Translations under genes and position numbers: made by a program
Part shown: piece after piece, positions 43,635 through 52,029 of the stretch
Numbering within the stretch: the stretch's first letter is position 1
Layout of the letters: each line of letters starts with the position of its first letter
Notes under the pieces: generated by a model
The model's input: the letters and a program-made list of their open reading frames with translations, nothing else
Database searches by the model: none
Told to the model about the DNA's origin: nothing
DNA from: an uncultured Flavobacterium sp.
GTDB taxonomy: Bacteria > Bacteroidota > Bacteroidia > Flavobacteriales > Flavobacteriaceae
Assembly: GCF_937967675.1 (NCBI RefSeq)
Contig: NZ_CALBSN010000068.1
Coordinates: forward strand, 1-52,863
Length of the DNA stretch: 52,863 nucleotides
Direction: 5' to 3'

Positions 43635-44399
43635 GTGAAAGTTTATTTTCTTGGAACAGGTACATCTCAAGGCATTCCAGTAATTGGAAGCCATCATTCT
43701 GTTTGTTTGAGTGCGGATGAAAAAGACAAGCGATTGCGGGTATCCGTTTGGGTTGAAACAGAAAAAGTTTCTCTTGTTATCGATTGTGGTCCCGATTTTA
43801 GGCAACAAATGCTAAATTCGAAATGCGAAAAAATAAATGCACTGTTATTTACTCACGAGCATTCTGATCATACAGCTGGATTAGATGATATTCGTCCGTT
43901 TTTCTTTAAGCAAGGTGCTATTCCTATTTACGCCCATCAACGCGTTTTAAAAAACCTTGAAAAAAGATTTGATTATATTTTTGAAACTGAAAACAAGTAT
44001 CCAGGAGCACCATCAATTATTGAAAATGAAGTGGTAAATAATCAGCCTTTTACGGTGAATAACGAAACAATTGTTCCTGTTAATGCTTTTCACGGTTCGT
44101 TACAAGTTTTTGGATACCGCATCCAAGATTTTGTGTATTTAACGGATGTAAAAACTATCGAAACCTGTGAAATTGTCAAAATAAAAGATTGTAAAGTATT
44201 GGTAGTAAATTGTTTAAGAGAAGAACCACATGCAACACATTTTAATTTAGAAGAAGTGTTACATTTTATATCTTTGGTGCGTCCAAAAACAACTTATTTA
44301 ACACACATTAGTCATTTGTTTGGTTTTCATGAAGAAATTCAGAAGAAATTGCCAGAAAATGTGTTTGTAGCTTATGATAATTTAGAAATTAATATTTAA
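43635..44399 (+). CDS. MBL-fold metallo-hydrolase (PhnP/RNase Z-like)
   Basis: The conserved N-terminus is VKVYFLGTGTSQGIPVIGS, so GTG 43635 is the likely start (254 residues); upstream in-frame starts (43542, 43620) would add sequence unlike the family. The metal site is FTHEHSDHTAG (HxHxDH), with further ligands in NAFHGSLQVFGY, VYLTDVKT and TYLTHISH. This is the phosphodiesterase-like beta-lactamase fold group that includes PhnP and many uncharacterised bacterial hydrolases. The substrate is unknown. It is followed by a membrane-anchored protein gene 5 nt downstream. Confidence 0.82.
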   Translation: MKVYFLGTGTSQGIPVIGSHHSVCLSADEKDKRLRVSVWVETEKVSLVIDCGPDFRQQMLNSKCEKINALLFTHEHSDHTAGLDDIRPFFFKQGAIPIYAHQRVLKNLEKRFDYIFETENKYPGAPSIIENEVVNNQPFTVNNETIVPVNAFHGSLQVFGYRIQDFVYLTDVKTIETCEIVKIKDCKVLVVNCLREEPHATHFNLEEVLHFISLVRPKTTYLTHISHLFGFHEEIQKKLPENVFVAYDNLEINI

Positions 44400-44404
44400 G
44401 ATTT

Positions 44405-44899
44405 ATGAAGAACGTAATTTTGTATGCTTTGATTTTTTCGTTATTGTTTAATGTGTTTCAATACGTAAATGCAACAAAAATATTAGACGCTAAAGATAAA
44501 GAAGTACTGAAAGTAAAAGCAAATTTAAAAACCTCAAGAGATTCAGTAGCTTCATTAGCCAATGCTAATTATTTTGCATTAGAAAGTGATGAAGATGCGC
44601 AAGAATACTTTTATTCTAATAATTTAGATTATCAGAAAGTAGCAGTTAAAGTCAAAGAAGATTTAATTGCTTTAAATGAAAGTGCCAATGGAAATCCATT
44701 AGTACCGTATGAACCAATTGACGGAAAGCCTTTTTTAGTTAATTCGTCAAAAGTTTTAAATCATAGATGGATAATAGCTGAATTTTCTAATGGAGATTTA
44801 TGGGGTCAAATTTTAATAAAATACTTTGTTTCTGAAACAAAACCAACAGACTTTGAAACTGTAGAAACGGTTTTATACGAAAGACAAACAAAAGAATAA
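44405..44899 (+). CDS. Membrane-anchored protein of unknown function
   Basis: The 164-residue protein has one N-terminal hydrophobic helix (MKNVILYALIFSLLFNVFQYV), a short coiled-coil-like stretch (DAKDKEVLKVKANLKTSRDSVASL) and a globular part ending GDLWGQILIKYFVSETKPTDFETVETVLYER. I do not recognise a domain. It sits between the MBL hydrolase (5-nt gap) and the class V aminotransferase (14-nt gap), so all three are likely one transcript. Confidence 0.65.
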   Translation: MKNVILYALIFSLLFNVFQYVNATKILDAKDKEVLKVKANLKTSRDSVASLANANYFALESDEDAQEYFYSNNLDYQKVAVKVKEDLIALNESANGNPLVPYEPIDGKPFLVNSSKVLNHRWIIAEFSNGDLWGQILIKYFVSETKPTDFETVETVLYERQTKE

Positions 44900-44913
44900 A
44901 TAAATTACAACGC

Positions 44914-46401
44914 ATGGCAACTACAACAGCGAAAACCCAATTAGAATGTTATTTTGATGAATTCAGAAAGGATATAATTGGAATCAATCAAACATTTCAA
45001 TCGCCATTTGGGGAAAAGAGAATTATTTATACCGATTGGACGGCGAGCGGAAGATTATATCGCCCGATTGAAGAAAAGTTGATGAATGAATTTGGACCAT
45101 TCGTTGCCAATACACATACCGAAACTTCTGTGACCGGAACCGCGATGACAATGGCATATCATGAAGCGCGTCATATCATTAAGAAACATGTAAACGCTAG
45201 TGAAAATGATATTCTAATTACCGATGGAACAGGTATGACAGGTGTTGTAAATAAGTTTCAACGTATTTTAGGACTTCGTATTCCCGAAAATTTGAAAGAG
45301 TTTACAGCAATTCCAGATGCGATAAGACCTATTGTTTTTATTTCGCACATGGAACACCATTCGAATCAAACTTCTTGGTTGGAAACAATTGCAGATGTGG
45401 TTATTATTCCAGCAGATGAGAATGGGTTGTTTAGCATAGAAAATCTAAAAATATTATTAGAAAAATACCAAGACAGAAGTTTTAAAATTGCTTCTATTAC
45501 ATCTTGTTCAAATGTTACAGGAATTAAAACGCCATATCACGAAGTAGCAAAATTAATGCATCAAAACAATGGGGTTTGTTTTGCTGATTTCGCTTGTTCA
45601 GGTCCTTATGTAAATATCAACATGCATCCGGAAGATACAGAAAGTTATTTGGATGCGATTTTCTTCTCACCACATAAGTTTTTAGGTGGTCCTGGGACTT
45701 CGGGAGTTTTAATTTTTAATAAAAACTTATACAAAAATAACGTCCCTGATTGTCCAGGGGGTGGAACTGTAAGCTGGACTAATCCTTGGGGTGAACACAA
45801 ATACATAGATAACATCGAAGATAGAGAAGATGGTGGAACTCCAGGGTTCTTACAAGTGATGAAAACTGCTTTGGCAATTCAGTTGAAAGACAAAATGGGA
45901 GTTCAAAATATTTTAGACAGAGAACATGAATTAATCGATTATGTATTTCAGAAATTAGGCAATATTGATAATCTTCATATTCTTGCAAATCAACAACAAG
46001 ACAGATTAGGGGTTATTTCTTTTTATATTGATGATTTACATTATAATTTAGGAGTAAAACTATTAAATGATAAATTCGGAATTCAAACACGTGGTGGTTG
46101 TAGTTGTGCGGGTACTTACGGACATTATTTATTACATGTTGACCAAGAAACATCTCACAATTTGGTTTGTAAAATTACATCGGGAGATTTAATCCAAAAA
46201 CCAGGATGGATTCGTATGTCGATTCACCCAACAACTACAACAGAAGAAATGGAATTCGTTTGCGAGAACATTAAAGCTTTAGCCGCTAATCATAAAGAAT
46301 GGGGAACGGAATACGACTACAATCCCAAAACCAATGAATTTGTTCATAGAAGTTCCCAAGGTGAAATCAAAGAAATGGTTCATAATTGGTTTAATTTATA
46401 A
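44914..46401 (+). CDS. Class V aminotransferase (cysteine desulfurase/selenocysteine lyase-like)
   Basis: This 495-residue PLP enzyme has the class V pattern: IYTDWTASGRLYRPIEEKL near the N-terminus, NTHTETSVTGTAMTMAYHEAR, CFADFACSGPYVNI with the PLP-binding Asp, and SPHKFLGGPGTSGVL with the Schiff-base Lys255. A Cys-rich segment, RGGCSCAGTYGHYLL, lies where cysteine desulfurases place the catalytic loop. The sequence differs from IscS/SufS and no sulfur-mobilisation genes flank it. It may be a desulfurase-like or another class V enzyme; the substrate is unknown. Confidence 0.8.
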   Translation: MATTTAKTQLECYFDEFRKDIIGINQTFQSPFGEKRIIYTDWTASGRLYRPIEEKLMNEFGPFVANTHTETSVTGTAMTMAYHEARHIIKKHVNASENDILITDGTGMTGVVNKFQRILGLRIPENLKEFTAIPDAIRPIVFISHMEHHSNQTSWLETIADVVIIPADENGLFSIENLKILLEKYQDRSFKIASITSCSNVTGIKTPYHEVAKLMHQNNGVCFADFACSGPYVNINMHPEDTESYLDAIFFSPHKFLGGPGTSGVLIFNKNLYKNNVPDCPGGGTVSWTNPWGEHKYIDNIEDREDGGTPGFLQVMKTALAIQLKDKMGVQNILDREHELIDYVFQKLGNIDNLHILANQQQDRLGVISFYIDDLHYNLGVKLLNDKFGIQTRGGCSCAGTYGHYLLHVDQETSHNLVCKITSGDLIQKPGWIRMSIHPTTTTEEMEFVCENIKALAANHKEWGTEYDYNPKTNEFVHRSSQGEIKEMVHNWFNL

Positions 46402-46404
46402 AAA

Positions 46405-46436
46405 GAAAAAGCTCAGTATTTACTGGGCTTTTTCTT
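46405..46436. terminator. Bidirectional terminator between aminotransferase and acyltransferase genes
   Basis: AAAAAGCTCAGTA (46406-46418) and TACTGGGCTTTTT (46421-46433) form a 13-bp stem with one G-U pair. On the minus strand it overlaps the last codons of the acyltransferase gene. Confidence 0.75.
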
Positions 46437-47301
46437 TAATATGTTTCCATCTTTTATGCGTCCACAAGTAAAATTCGGGAGCTTCGTAGATTTGTTCTTC
46501 TACTAATTTCAAGAATTTATCGGTAATCTCATAATTTGGAACTGATTTAGCGTCTTCAGAAAGTATTTCAAAACTTGCTTCGTAATAGCCTCTTTTTACT
46601 TTCTTAACTTTTAAGAAAATCACATTCATATCAAAGCGTTTGGCTAGCATTTCTGCACCCGTATGAACCGGAACTATTGGTCCCATAAATGGAGCCCAAT
46701 GGTAGGCCGATCTAGCTTTTGGCGATTGGTCGCTAGCAAACCCATACAGGCTTAAAACTTTGTTACGGTAATTGTTTTCAATGGTGGAAATAGTCTCTTT
46801 TGTAGTTATTAATTCCGCTTTAAATTTTGATCGAATGCGTTTAACCAATTTATCAAAATAAGGATTAGCTAATTTTTTATAGATACCAATTCCTTTAAAA
46901 TTCGTATAATAATTCATTGAAATTACCCATTCATAACTAGCATAATGGGCACACATCAAAGCAATACTTTTGTTTTTCTTTTCTAAATCATAGTAAACCT
47001 CCATATTCGTAAAAGAAAATCGTTTTTCCATTTCTTTTTGTGAAATGCTCATTGTTTTTATCATTTCTAAAAACATATCACACATATGACTGTAAAACTT
47101 TTTTTCTATTTGGAAGCGCTCTTCGTTAGACAAATGAGGTAACGCTAATTTGATATTATCTCGAACTACTTTTTTACGATAGCCAATTACATTATAAATT
47201 AAAAAACAAATAAAATCTGAAAACAAGTAAAATAAGGGAAATGGTAAAATTGAAATTACCCAAAGAATAGGATATAGGATAAGATAAATTAATAATTGCA
47301 T
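46420..47301 (-). CDS. Lysophospholipid acyltransferase, LpxL/HtrB-like
   Basis: This 293-residue protein has an N-terminal membrane anchor (LLIYLILYPILWVISILPFPLFYLFSDFICFLIY) and the LpxL/M acyltransferase pattern: ALMCAHYASYEW with the HxxxxE catalytic pair, FASDQSPKARSAYHWAPFMG and PEFYLWTHKRWKH at the C-terminus. It would add a secondary acyl chain to lipid A or a related lipid at the inner membrane. The gene is single and convergent with the aminotransferase gene. Confidence 0.85.
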   Translation of the reverse strand: MQLLIYLILYPILWVISILPFPLFYLFSDFICFLIYNVIGYRKKVVRDNIKLALPHLSNEERFQIEKKFYSHMCDMFLEMIKTMSISQKEMEKRFSFTNMEVYYDLEKKNKSIALMCAHYASYEWVISMNYYTNFKGIGIYKKLANPYFDKLVKRIRSKFKAELITTKETISTIENNYRNKVLSLYGFASDQSPKARSAYHWAPFMGPIVPVHTGAEMLAKRFDMNVIFLKVKKVKRGYYEASFEILSEDAKSVPNYEITDKFLKLVEEQIYEAPEFYLWTHKRWKHIKEKAQ

Positions 47302-47380
47302 TGCTAAATTTTTTACAAATATACTTTTTTACTTGGAAGTAAATTTGACAAAGTATTCTTAAATTTACAAAAAAAACTTT

Positions 47381-48007
47381 ATGAACCTTGTTTTATTATT
47401 GATTTTAGCCGCAAATGCTTTAATTAGTTACAAAGCCTTTAACGATTCTTCTTTCTTTAGAAAATACGAATTTCACATCGGAAGTATTCGTTCAGGAGAA
47501 CAATATAGAATGTTTTCTTCGGCATTTTTACATGTAGATCTTATGCATTTGGTTTTCAATATGTTCACACTGTACATGTTTGCGCCTTATGTAATTGATA
47601 GTGTGGGTGCCTTGTATTTTGCGTATTTGTATTTTGGGAGTTTAATCGCAGGAAATTTACTTACTTTATTTTTTCATAAAGACGATTATTATTACAGAGC
47701 AGTTGGTGCTTCTGGCGCCGTAATGGGAATTATTTACAGCGCAATTCTTTTAGAGCCTAATTTGTATATGTATGGAGTTATCCCTGGATATATATTCGGA
47801 TTTGTGTATTTGTTGTTTTCAATTTATGGCATGAAAGCAAAAAGTGACAATATTGGTCATGTGGCGCATTTTGGAGGCGCAATTGGTGGATTTGTTATAA
47901 CATTAGCCAAATATCCTTTTTTAAGCTATGAAGAACCTAAAACAGTAATAGCATTATTGGTACCAATAGTTATCTTAATTATTATGGCGAAAATGAAAAA
48001 AATATAA
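47381..48007 (+). CDS. Rhomboid-family intramembrane serine protease
   Basis: This 208-residue protein has about six membrane helices. The catalytic dyad is Ser111 in VGASGAVMG and His163 in VAHFGGAIGG. The HVDLMHLVFNMFTLY motif of helix 2 (His51, His56) is typical of the family. Rhomboids cleave transmembrane substrates; the target is unknown. There is no extra domain. The SIMPL gene starts 56 nt downstream, with its own TATTTTTG box at 48015-48022. Confidence 0.88.
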   Translation: MNLVLLLILAANALISYKAFNDSSFFRKYEFHIGSIRSGEQYRMFSSAFLHVDLMHLVFNMFTLYMFAPYVIDSVGALYFAYLYFGSLIAGNLLTLFFHKDDYYYRAVGASGAVMGIIYSAILLEPNLYMYGVIPGYIFGFVYLLFSIYGMKAKSDNIGHVAHFGGAIGGFVITLAKYPFLSYEEPKTVIALLVPIVILIIMAKMKKI

Positions 48008-48014
48008 AGCTCTG

Positions 48015-48022
48015 TATTTTTG
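48015..48022 (+). promoter_or_regulatory. Candidate -7 box for the SIMPL gene
   Basis: TATTTTTG matches TAnnTTTG, 41 nt before the ATG at 48064; no clear -33 TTG because it would fall in the rhomboid coding end. Confidence 0.35.
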
Positions 48023-48063
48023 GCACAATACTTGAAAACTTCTAATTATAAAAATTTACCCAT

Positions 48064-48756
48064 ATGAAAAAAATAGTCTTATTATTCGCATTAGTTACTG
48101 CCACAATTCAGGCACAAGAACTAAAACAAGTACCACAAATCAGCGTTTCGGGAGAAGGAAAAATGAAAGTAACTCCAGACGAAGTTGTTATTACAGTGGC
48201 GGTAGAAAACATAGGTAAAGAGGCAGCCGAAGTAAAAAAGAAAAATGATGAAACCGTTGATAAAGTGTTAAAACTTATCAAACAACGAGGTATTCCAACA
48301 GCCGATTATCAAACACAACGTGTAAACTTGTATAAAAACTATGATTACAATACTAAAAAATACAATTATGTAGCCAATCAAACGATTTCTATTTATTTGA
48401 AAGATTTATCTAAGTACGATAAATTAATGATAGATTTAGTAGATAGCGGCATTAATACAATTCAAGGCGTAGAATTCAAATCATCTAAAATTAAAGAATA
48501 CGAAAGTCAAGCTCGTAAAAAAGCAATGTTAGATGCCAAACAAAAGGCAGAAGATTACGTTTCCGTTTTAGTGGGACAAAAAGTAGGGAAGGTATTAGTG
48601 ATTTCTGATAATTCATATACCAATTATCCACGACCAGTATTTGCCGAAATGAAAACCATGGCTATGGCAGACGGTGCTTCAACGCCACAAGAAACATTAG
48701 CAATAGGAGAAATTGAGATTGTTTCAAACATATCCGTTTCTTTTGTATTGGAATAA
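48064..48756 (+). CDS. SIMPL domain (DUF541) periplasmic protein
   Basis: This 230-residue protein has a signal peptide (MKKIVLLFALVTATIQAQ) and the SIMPL pattern: PQISVSGEGKMKVTPDEVVITVAVEN, VDKVLKLIKQRGIPTADYQTQRVNLY and ARKKAMLDAKQKAEDYVSVLVGQKVGKVLVISD. Family members (for example BP26, YggE) form oligomeric periplasmic assemblies; their role is poorly defined and sometimes linked to stress tolerance. The length is normal. Confidence 0.88.
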   Translation: MKKIVLLFALVTATIQAQELKQVPQISVSGEGKMKVTPDEVVITVAVENIGKEAAEVKKKNDETVDKVLKLIKQRGIPTADYQTQRVNLYKNYDYNTKKYNYVANQTISIYLKDLSKYDKLMIDLVDSGINTIQGVEFKSSKIKEYESQARKKAMLDAKQKAEDYVSVLVGQKVGKVLVISDNSYTNYPRPVFAEMKTMAMADGASTPQETLAIGEIEIVSNISVSFVLE

Positions 48757-48776
48757 GAAAATAGGATAAAAAATAG

Positions 48777-48807
48777 AAAAGCCAGAATGTAAGTTCTGGC
48801 TTTTTTG
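48777..48807 (+). terminator. Intrinsic terminator of the SIMPL gene
   Basis: AAAAGCCAGAA (48777-48787) and TTCTGGCTTTT (48794-48804) form a perfect 11-bp stem followed by T residues. Confidence 0.85.
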
Positions 48808-48857
48808 TTTATATCTTAAAATGGCGAGTAGCCATAGGTTTTGGAAATATTTTTAAA

Positions 48858-48889
48858 ACGTTTTGCAAACTGCTGTTAGGCGTTCAGTG
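48858..48889 (-). repeat. Junction motif A, directly after the lipoprotein stop
   Basis: ACGTTTTGCAAACTGCTGTT followed by AGGCGTTCAG ends 1 nt before the stop codon of the minus-strand gene at 48890. The core AACTGCTGTTAG (48868-48879) resembles AAACCGCTGT at 50258-50267 and TTACCGCTGTTAG at 52007-52019. It is the left end of the accessory segment. Confidence 0.55.
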
Positions 48890-49459
48890 TTATTGTTGGT
48901 TTTCTGTTTTAACTTCTTCCATTTTTATGAATTCAAACTTTTTATTTGCTTCGTTCCAATTCCAATATTTTTCAAGTGCTTCGATTCCTTCACCTAAATT
49001 CATTCCTGAAAGGCTTGTTATTAATAATGTACTTTCTTTGTCTGAATTAACCGAATTTCCAATTCCGTCCCATTCGTCATCAATTGGTAAATTATAAACC
49101 TTTCCATCTCTGACATCTACCATTGCTCCAGAAATACAAGATGTTCCGCAACCCCAAGTTGCAATTATATAATTTCCTGCGAAATTTACTTTTCCATCTT
49201 TATAAGTTTCTGAAATTGCAGTTTTGTACGCTTTAGCTGTCTCATTGCTTTTAAAATCTATTTTAACTTTTTCAGATGATTCTTTGAATTCAGTTTTATA
49301 ATCTTCAAAAGTTATTTCTGATTTCTCCTCTTTAGTAGTGTCTTTAATTTCTGCATTAATTTCACTTTTCTCAGATGAGGCTGCATTAGGTTTTTCGGTG
49401 TTTTCTTTACAAGCAATTAAAGTCATTGTAATTATTGCAGACAAAAGAATTTTTTTCAT
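48890..49459 (-). CDS. Lipoprotein of unknown function
   Basis: This 189-residue protein has a lipoprotein signal (MKKILLSAIITMTLIAC) and a Glu/Lys-rich low-complexity linker (about 18-60; KDTTKEEKSEITFEDYK). A compact C-terminal domain contains GKVNFAGNYIIATWGCGTSCISGAMVDVRDGKVYNLP. The two close cysteines in WGCGTSC could form a disulfide. I have seen similar domains in hypothetical proteins but know no function. It starts 14 nt downstream of the barrel gene and is probably co-transcribed with it. Confidence 0.6.
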   Translation of the reverse strand: MKKILLSAIITMTLIACKENTEKPNAASSEKSEINAEIKDTTKEEKSEITFEDYKTEFKESSEKVKIDFKSNETAKAYKTAISETYKDGKVNFAGNYIIATWGCGTSCISGAMVDVRDGKVYNLPIDDEWDGIGNSVNSDKESTLLITSLSGMNLGEGIEALEKYWNWNEANKKFEFIKMEEVKTENQQ

Positions 49460-49473
49460 AATTTATTTGATTT

Positions 49474-50010
49474 TTATTTCTCTAAGTGAATTTGGAGACC
49501 CAATCCTAGACTTAATATATTATAAGTTGTAGAAGAATTTAGGTTGTTAATATTATAATTAATTGTCATTTCGAAAGCAACACTACTATTAAAATAAACA
49601 ACTGGACCAGCCTTAAAATCTAACGCAGTGCTTTTACTACTCGAATTATTACTGCCTGAAAATGAATATCCGACATGAGTCAAAACATTTACTCTTCTAT
49701 CAGATTTGAGTAAATAATATCTTGCATATGGACCTATTCCATAGCTTGTCACAGAACTACCATTTTCTGGTTTATTATAAGCTATCAGTGGAGTTATACC
49801 AATGGCAAATTTATCCATTACAAAATATCCTAAATTCGGTCTAATTTCAAGTCCAATACTATTACTATTTGTATTATTGTCATCGTCTTTCAATTGAGCG
49901 CTGTAAAAACTCCCAGTTCCCCCAACTAACCAATTACCTTTAGTAATTTGGGCGTTTGAAGTAACAAAAGATAATAATGCAATAGCAATTAATAGTTTAA
50001 ATGTTTTCAT
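49474..50010 (-). CDS. Outer-membrane beta-barrel protein (OmpW/OmpX-like)
   Basis: This 178-residue protein has a signal peptide (MKTFKLLIAIALLSFVTSNA) and alternating amphipathic strands: GNWLVGGTGSFYSAQL, GLEIRPNLGYFVMDKFAIGITPLIAYN, YGIGPYARYYLL and RRVNVLTHVGYSFSGS. It ends LSLGLGLQIHLEK. The size fits an eight-stranded small barrel of the OmpX/W-like type common in Bacteroidota. Its role is unknown. It is first in a minus-strand pair with the lipoprotein gene. Confidence 0.75.
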   Translation of the reverse strand: MKTFKLLIAIALLSFVTSNAQITKGNWLVGGTGSFYSAQLKDDDNNTNSNSIGLEIRPNLGYFVMDKFAIGITPLIAYNKPENGSSVTSYGIGPYARYYLLKSDRRVNVLTHVGYSFSGSNNSSSKSTALDFKAGPVVYFNSSVAFEMTINYNINNLNSSTTYNILSLGLGLQIHLEK

Positions 50011-50270
50011 GTGTATAAATTTATAATGTTAAAAATGTAAATATAATCTTTCTTTTTTGGTGGGCTGTTGCCTTGAACTAATTTTGTTCTGATTAATTTC
50101 ATAACGTTGTTTTTTAATTTTTTTGAGCCTTTGTTACTCAATGGTTTCATACAACGTTTTGTGGCTTAGCGAGGTGGCGAGCTTCGTAAGCTGATTTGTT
50201 AATATTTAATTTTATGTTTCTTGCGGTTTTGTTTTCCAAGATTCTCGCCATCTTGCTAAACCGCTGTGCT
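50011..50270. repeat. Intergenic hairpin element left of the IS
   Basis: No gene is seen. GTGGCTTAGCGAGGTGGCGA plus G (50161-50181) and CTCGCCATCTTGCTAAACCG plus C (50244-50264) form an inverted repeat of 21 bp with 17 matches. All four differences are transitions that can be G-U pairs in RNA, and the intervening loop is 62 nt. The outer ends carry ACAACGTTTTGT and CTGTGCTTGTTG. The left IS end follows 6 nt after the right arm. Confidence 0.6.
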
Positions 50271-50331
50271 TGTTGCACAACTCAAATATACAAATACTTG
50301 CATAAAAACGATATAATTTGTAAATTTATTC

Positions 50332-51906
50332 ATGCAAGGAAAGAAAAATTTTACTCCACAATTATTTGTTTCGGTTAATTTGTTGGATTTGGTTCCAGCG
50401 GATAATTTTTATAGAAAATTGTTAACCGAACTCGATTTACATTTCATTTATAAAGCTACCCAAAAGTATTATGGCAAAGAAGGACAGGAAAGTATTGATC
50501 CTGTTGTATTCTTTAAGATTTTGTTGGTAGGATATTTGAATAACATTAACTCTGACCGACAATTAATCGCTTTTTGTAGCGATAGTTTATCGATACGTTT
50601 GTTTTTAGGTTATGATGTTCATGAGCAATTGCCATGGCATAGCACCATTAGCCGTACACGAAGTTTGTATGACGAAGAAGTATTTTTGAGTTTGTTCAAA
50701 GAAGTCTTAAAAATGTGCGTAAATAAAGGCATGGTTCGTGGCAAACGTCAAGCGGTGGACAGTGTTTTTATTAAAGCCAATGCGAGTATGGATAGTTTGG
50801 TGGAGAAAGAAGTTTTGGAGGATGCTAGTGCTTTTGTAAACGAATTAGAAGAAAACAGCGAATTTAAAACTACCAGTACCAGAAAGAAATTGGTAGAACA
50901 ACACCACGCTTGAAAAGAAGAAGCCTATAAAGGAATGCCTAACGCTACAGGAAAAGACAAAGTAGATGAATTTGGGAACATCATCCGACCAAAATAGGTA
51001 TCCAATCATACACATTATTCTCCTACAGATAGCGATGCTAGAGTGAGTGTAAAACCAGGTAAAGCGCGACAATTAAATTATTTTGGACAAATTGCTGTAG
51101 ACGATGCTCATCATGTCATTACAGGAGCCTGTTCTGATTTTGCCGACAAACGCGATAGTCAGTGTTTAGAACAAATTGTAGAGCTTACAGAGGAAAACCT
51201 AAACAAAAATGATATTGAATTAGAAGAACTTTTAGCCGATGGTGGTTACAGTAGCGGCGAAGCTTTAGCGTATCTACATCAAAAAAACATCAACGCCTAC
51301 ATTCCTAATTTCGGTCAATACAAACCCGAGCGAGAAGGTTTTACCTTCAACAAAGAAGAAAATTATTACCAATGTACAAAACCCGAAGGCAACCAAGCTA
51401 AACTACTGTTCAAAGGCGAAAAAACAGATAGTAAAGGCTACACCAAACGAACCTATAGAAGCAGTGAATCCGATTGCAAGCATTGTCCGCTAAGAGAACA
51501 ATGTTGTGGCAAAAGCACCAAGTTTAAAAAAATCGACGATAGTATTCACAAAGAACATTATGACCGCATGCATCAAAAACTCACACAAAACGAGAAATAT
51601 GCCAAGAAAATGTCGAGAATACGAAGTAAAACGGTAGAACCTGTGATTGGAACCTTGGTCAACTTTACCAATATGAAGCGAGTCAACACAAGAGGTATCA
51701 AAAACACAAACAAACACGTATTAATGGCAAGTTTAACCTACAACTTGAAGAAATACTTGCGCTTTACCATCAAAAAACCAAGTGTTTTAGCCCAAGTTAT
51801 TGCCTTAAAACAGGGGAAGTGCTTTACTTTTGTAAAATCAGTCTTTGAAGACTTCAAAAACTCGATTGTAAGCTATTCCGATTTTAGAATTTTGTACTTC
51901 AACTAA
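50332..51906 (+). pseudogene. IS1182-family transposase interrupted by two in-frame stop codons
   Basis: A single frame of 525 codons runs from ATG 50332 to the stop at 51904-51906, interrupted by TGA at codon 194 (50911-50913) and TAG at codon 222 (50995-50997). There is no frameshift; both flanking parts read as good transposase. The N-terminal part has the IS1182 opening QLFVSVNLLDLVPADNFYRK and the first DDE Asp143 in QAVDSVFIKANAS. After the stops come HYSPTDSDARVSVKPGKARQ, Asp303 in ELLADGGYSSGEAL, a Cys cluster (DCKHCPLREQCCG) and Glu436 in KTVEPVIG. TGA probably replaces TGG (Trp). Neither fragment (193 and at most about 300 residues) has a full triad, so the element should be unable to move by itself. 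Confidence 0.88.
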
Positions 51907-51913
51907 AAAACAA

Positions 51914-51953
51914 ACCTCGCTTAAATGTCCCGAAAATTCGAGATAAACGAGGT
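51914..51953 (+). terminator. Hairpin after the transposase frame
   Basis: ACCTCG (51914-51919) and CGAGGT (51948-51953) with extra TTA/TAA pairing form an imperfect stem-loop 8 nt after the transposase stop. It could terminate transcription or be a subterminal transposition structure. Confidence 0.45.
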
Positions 51954-52005
51954 CAGAATTTTATTTTTTTTGAAATTTTATTTAAAAAATGGTAGTTGTG
52001 CAACA

Positions 52006-52029
52006 GTTACCGCTGTTAGCAGTAGCTTT
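52006..52029 (-). repeat. Junction motif C between the IS and the membrane-protein gene
   Basis: GTTACCGCTGTTAGCAGTAG plus CTTT lies between the right IS end and the stop codon of the minus-strand gene at 52030. GTTAGCAGTAGCTT (52015-52028) is matched 13 of 14 by the inverted copy AAGTTACTGCTAAC at 52525-52538, upstream of the same gene. Confidence 0.6.

Larger units (their letters stand above)
50271..52005 (+). mobile_element. IS1182-family insertion sequence, about 1735 bp, transposase broken
   Basis: The ends are perfect 12-bp inverted repeats: TGTTGCACAACT (50271-50282) and AGTTGTGCAACA (51994-52005). Inside lies one transposase reading frame of IS1182 type. ACCGCTGT occurs 3 nt outside each end (50260-50267 and 52009-52016) in direct orientation, but no immediately adjacent target duplication is seen. 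A hairpin with ACCTCG/CGAGGT arms lies at 51914-51953, between the transposase stop and the right end. Confidence 0.8.

Noticed and set aside
44914..46401. IscS or SufS cysteine desulfurase of Fe-S assembly
   Set aside because: The length (495) and motifs differ from IscS/SufS, and no scaffold or suf genes lie nearby; only a general class V assignment is supported.
48858..48890. Canonical integron attC site
   Set aside because: GTTAGGC fits GTTRRRY, but no RYYYAAC partner lies within the usual 57-141 nt and there is no tyrosine recombinase in the window. Kept only as a possible non-canonical border.
50196..50378. Open frame of 60 codons on the plus strand across the left IS end
   Set aside because: It runs through the hairpin arm, the inverted repeat and into the transposase in another frame; no ribosome-binding context and no family resemblance.
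50911..50997. Stop-codon reassignment or programmed read-through in the transposase
   Set aside because: All other genes in the window use TGA or TAG normally or avoid them in frame; no SECIS-like or read-through signal is visible. Simple mutation is the plainest reading.
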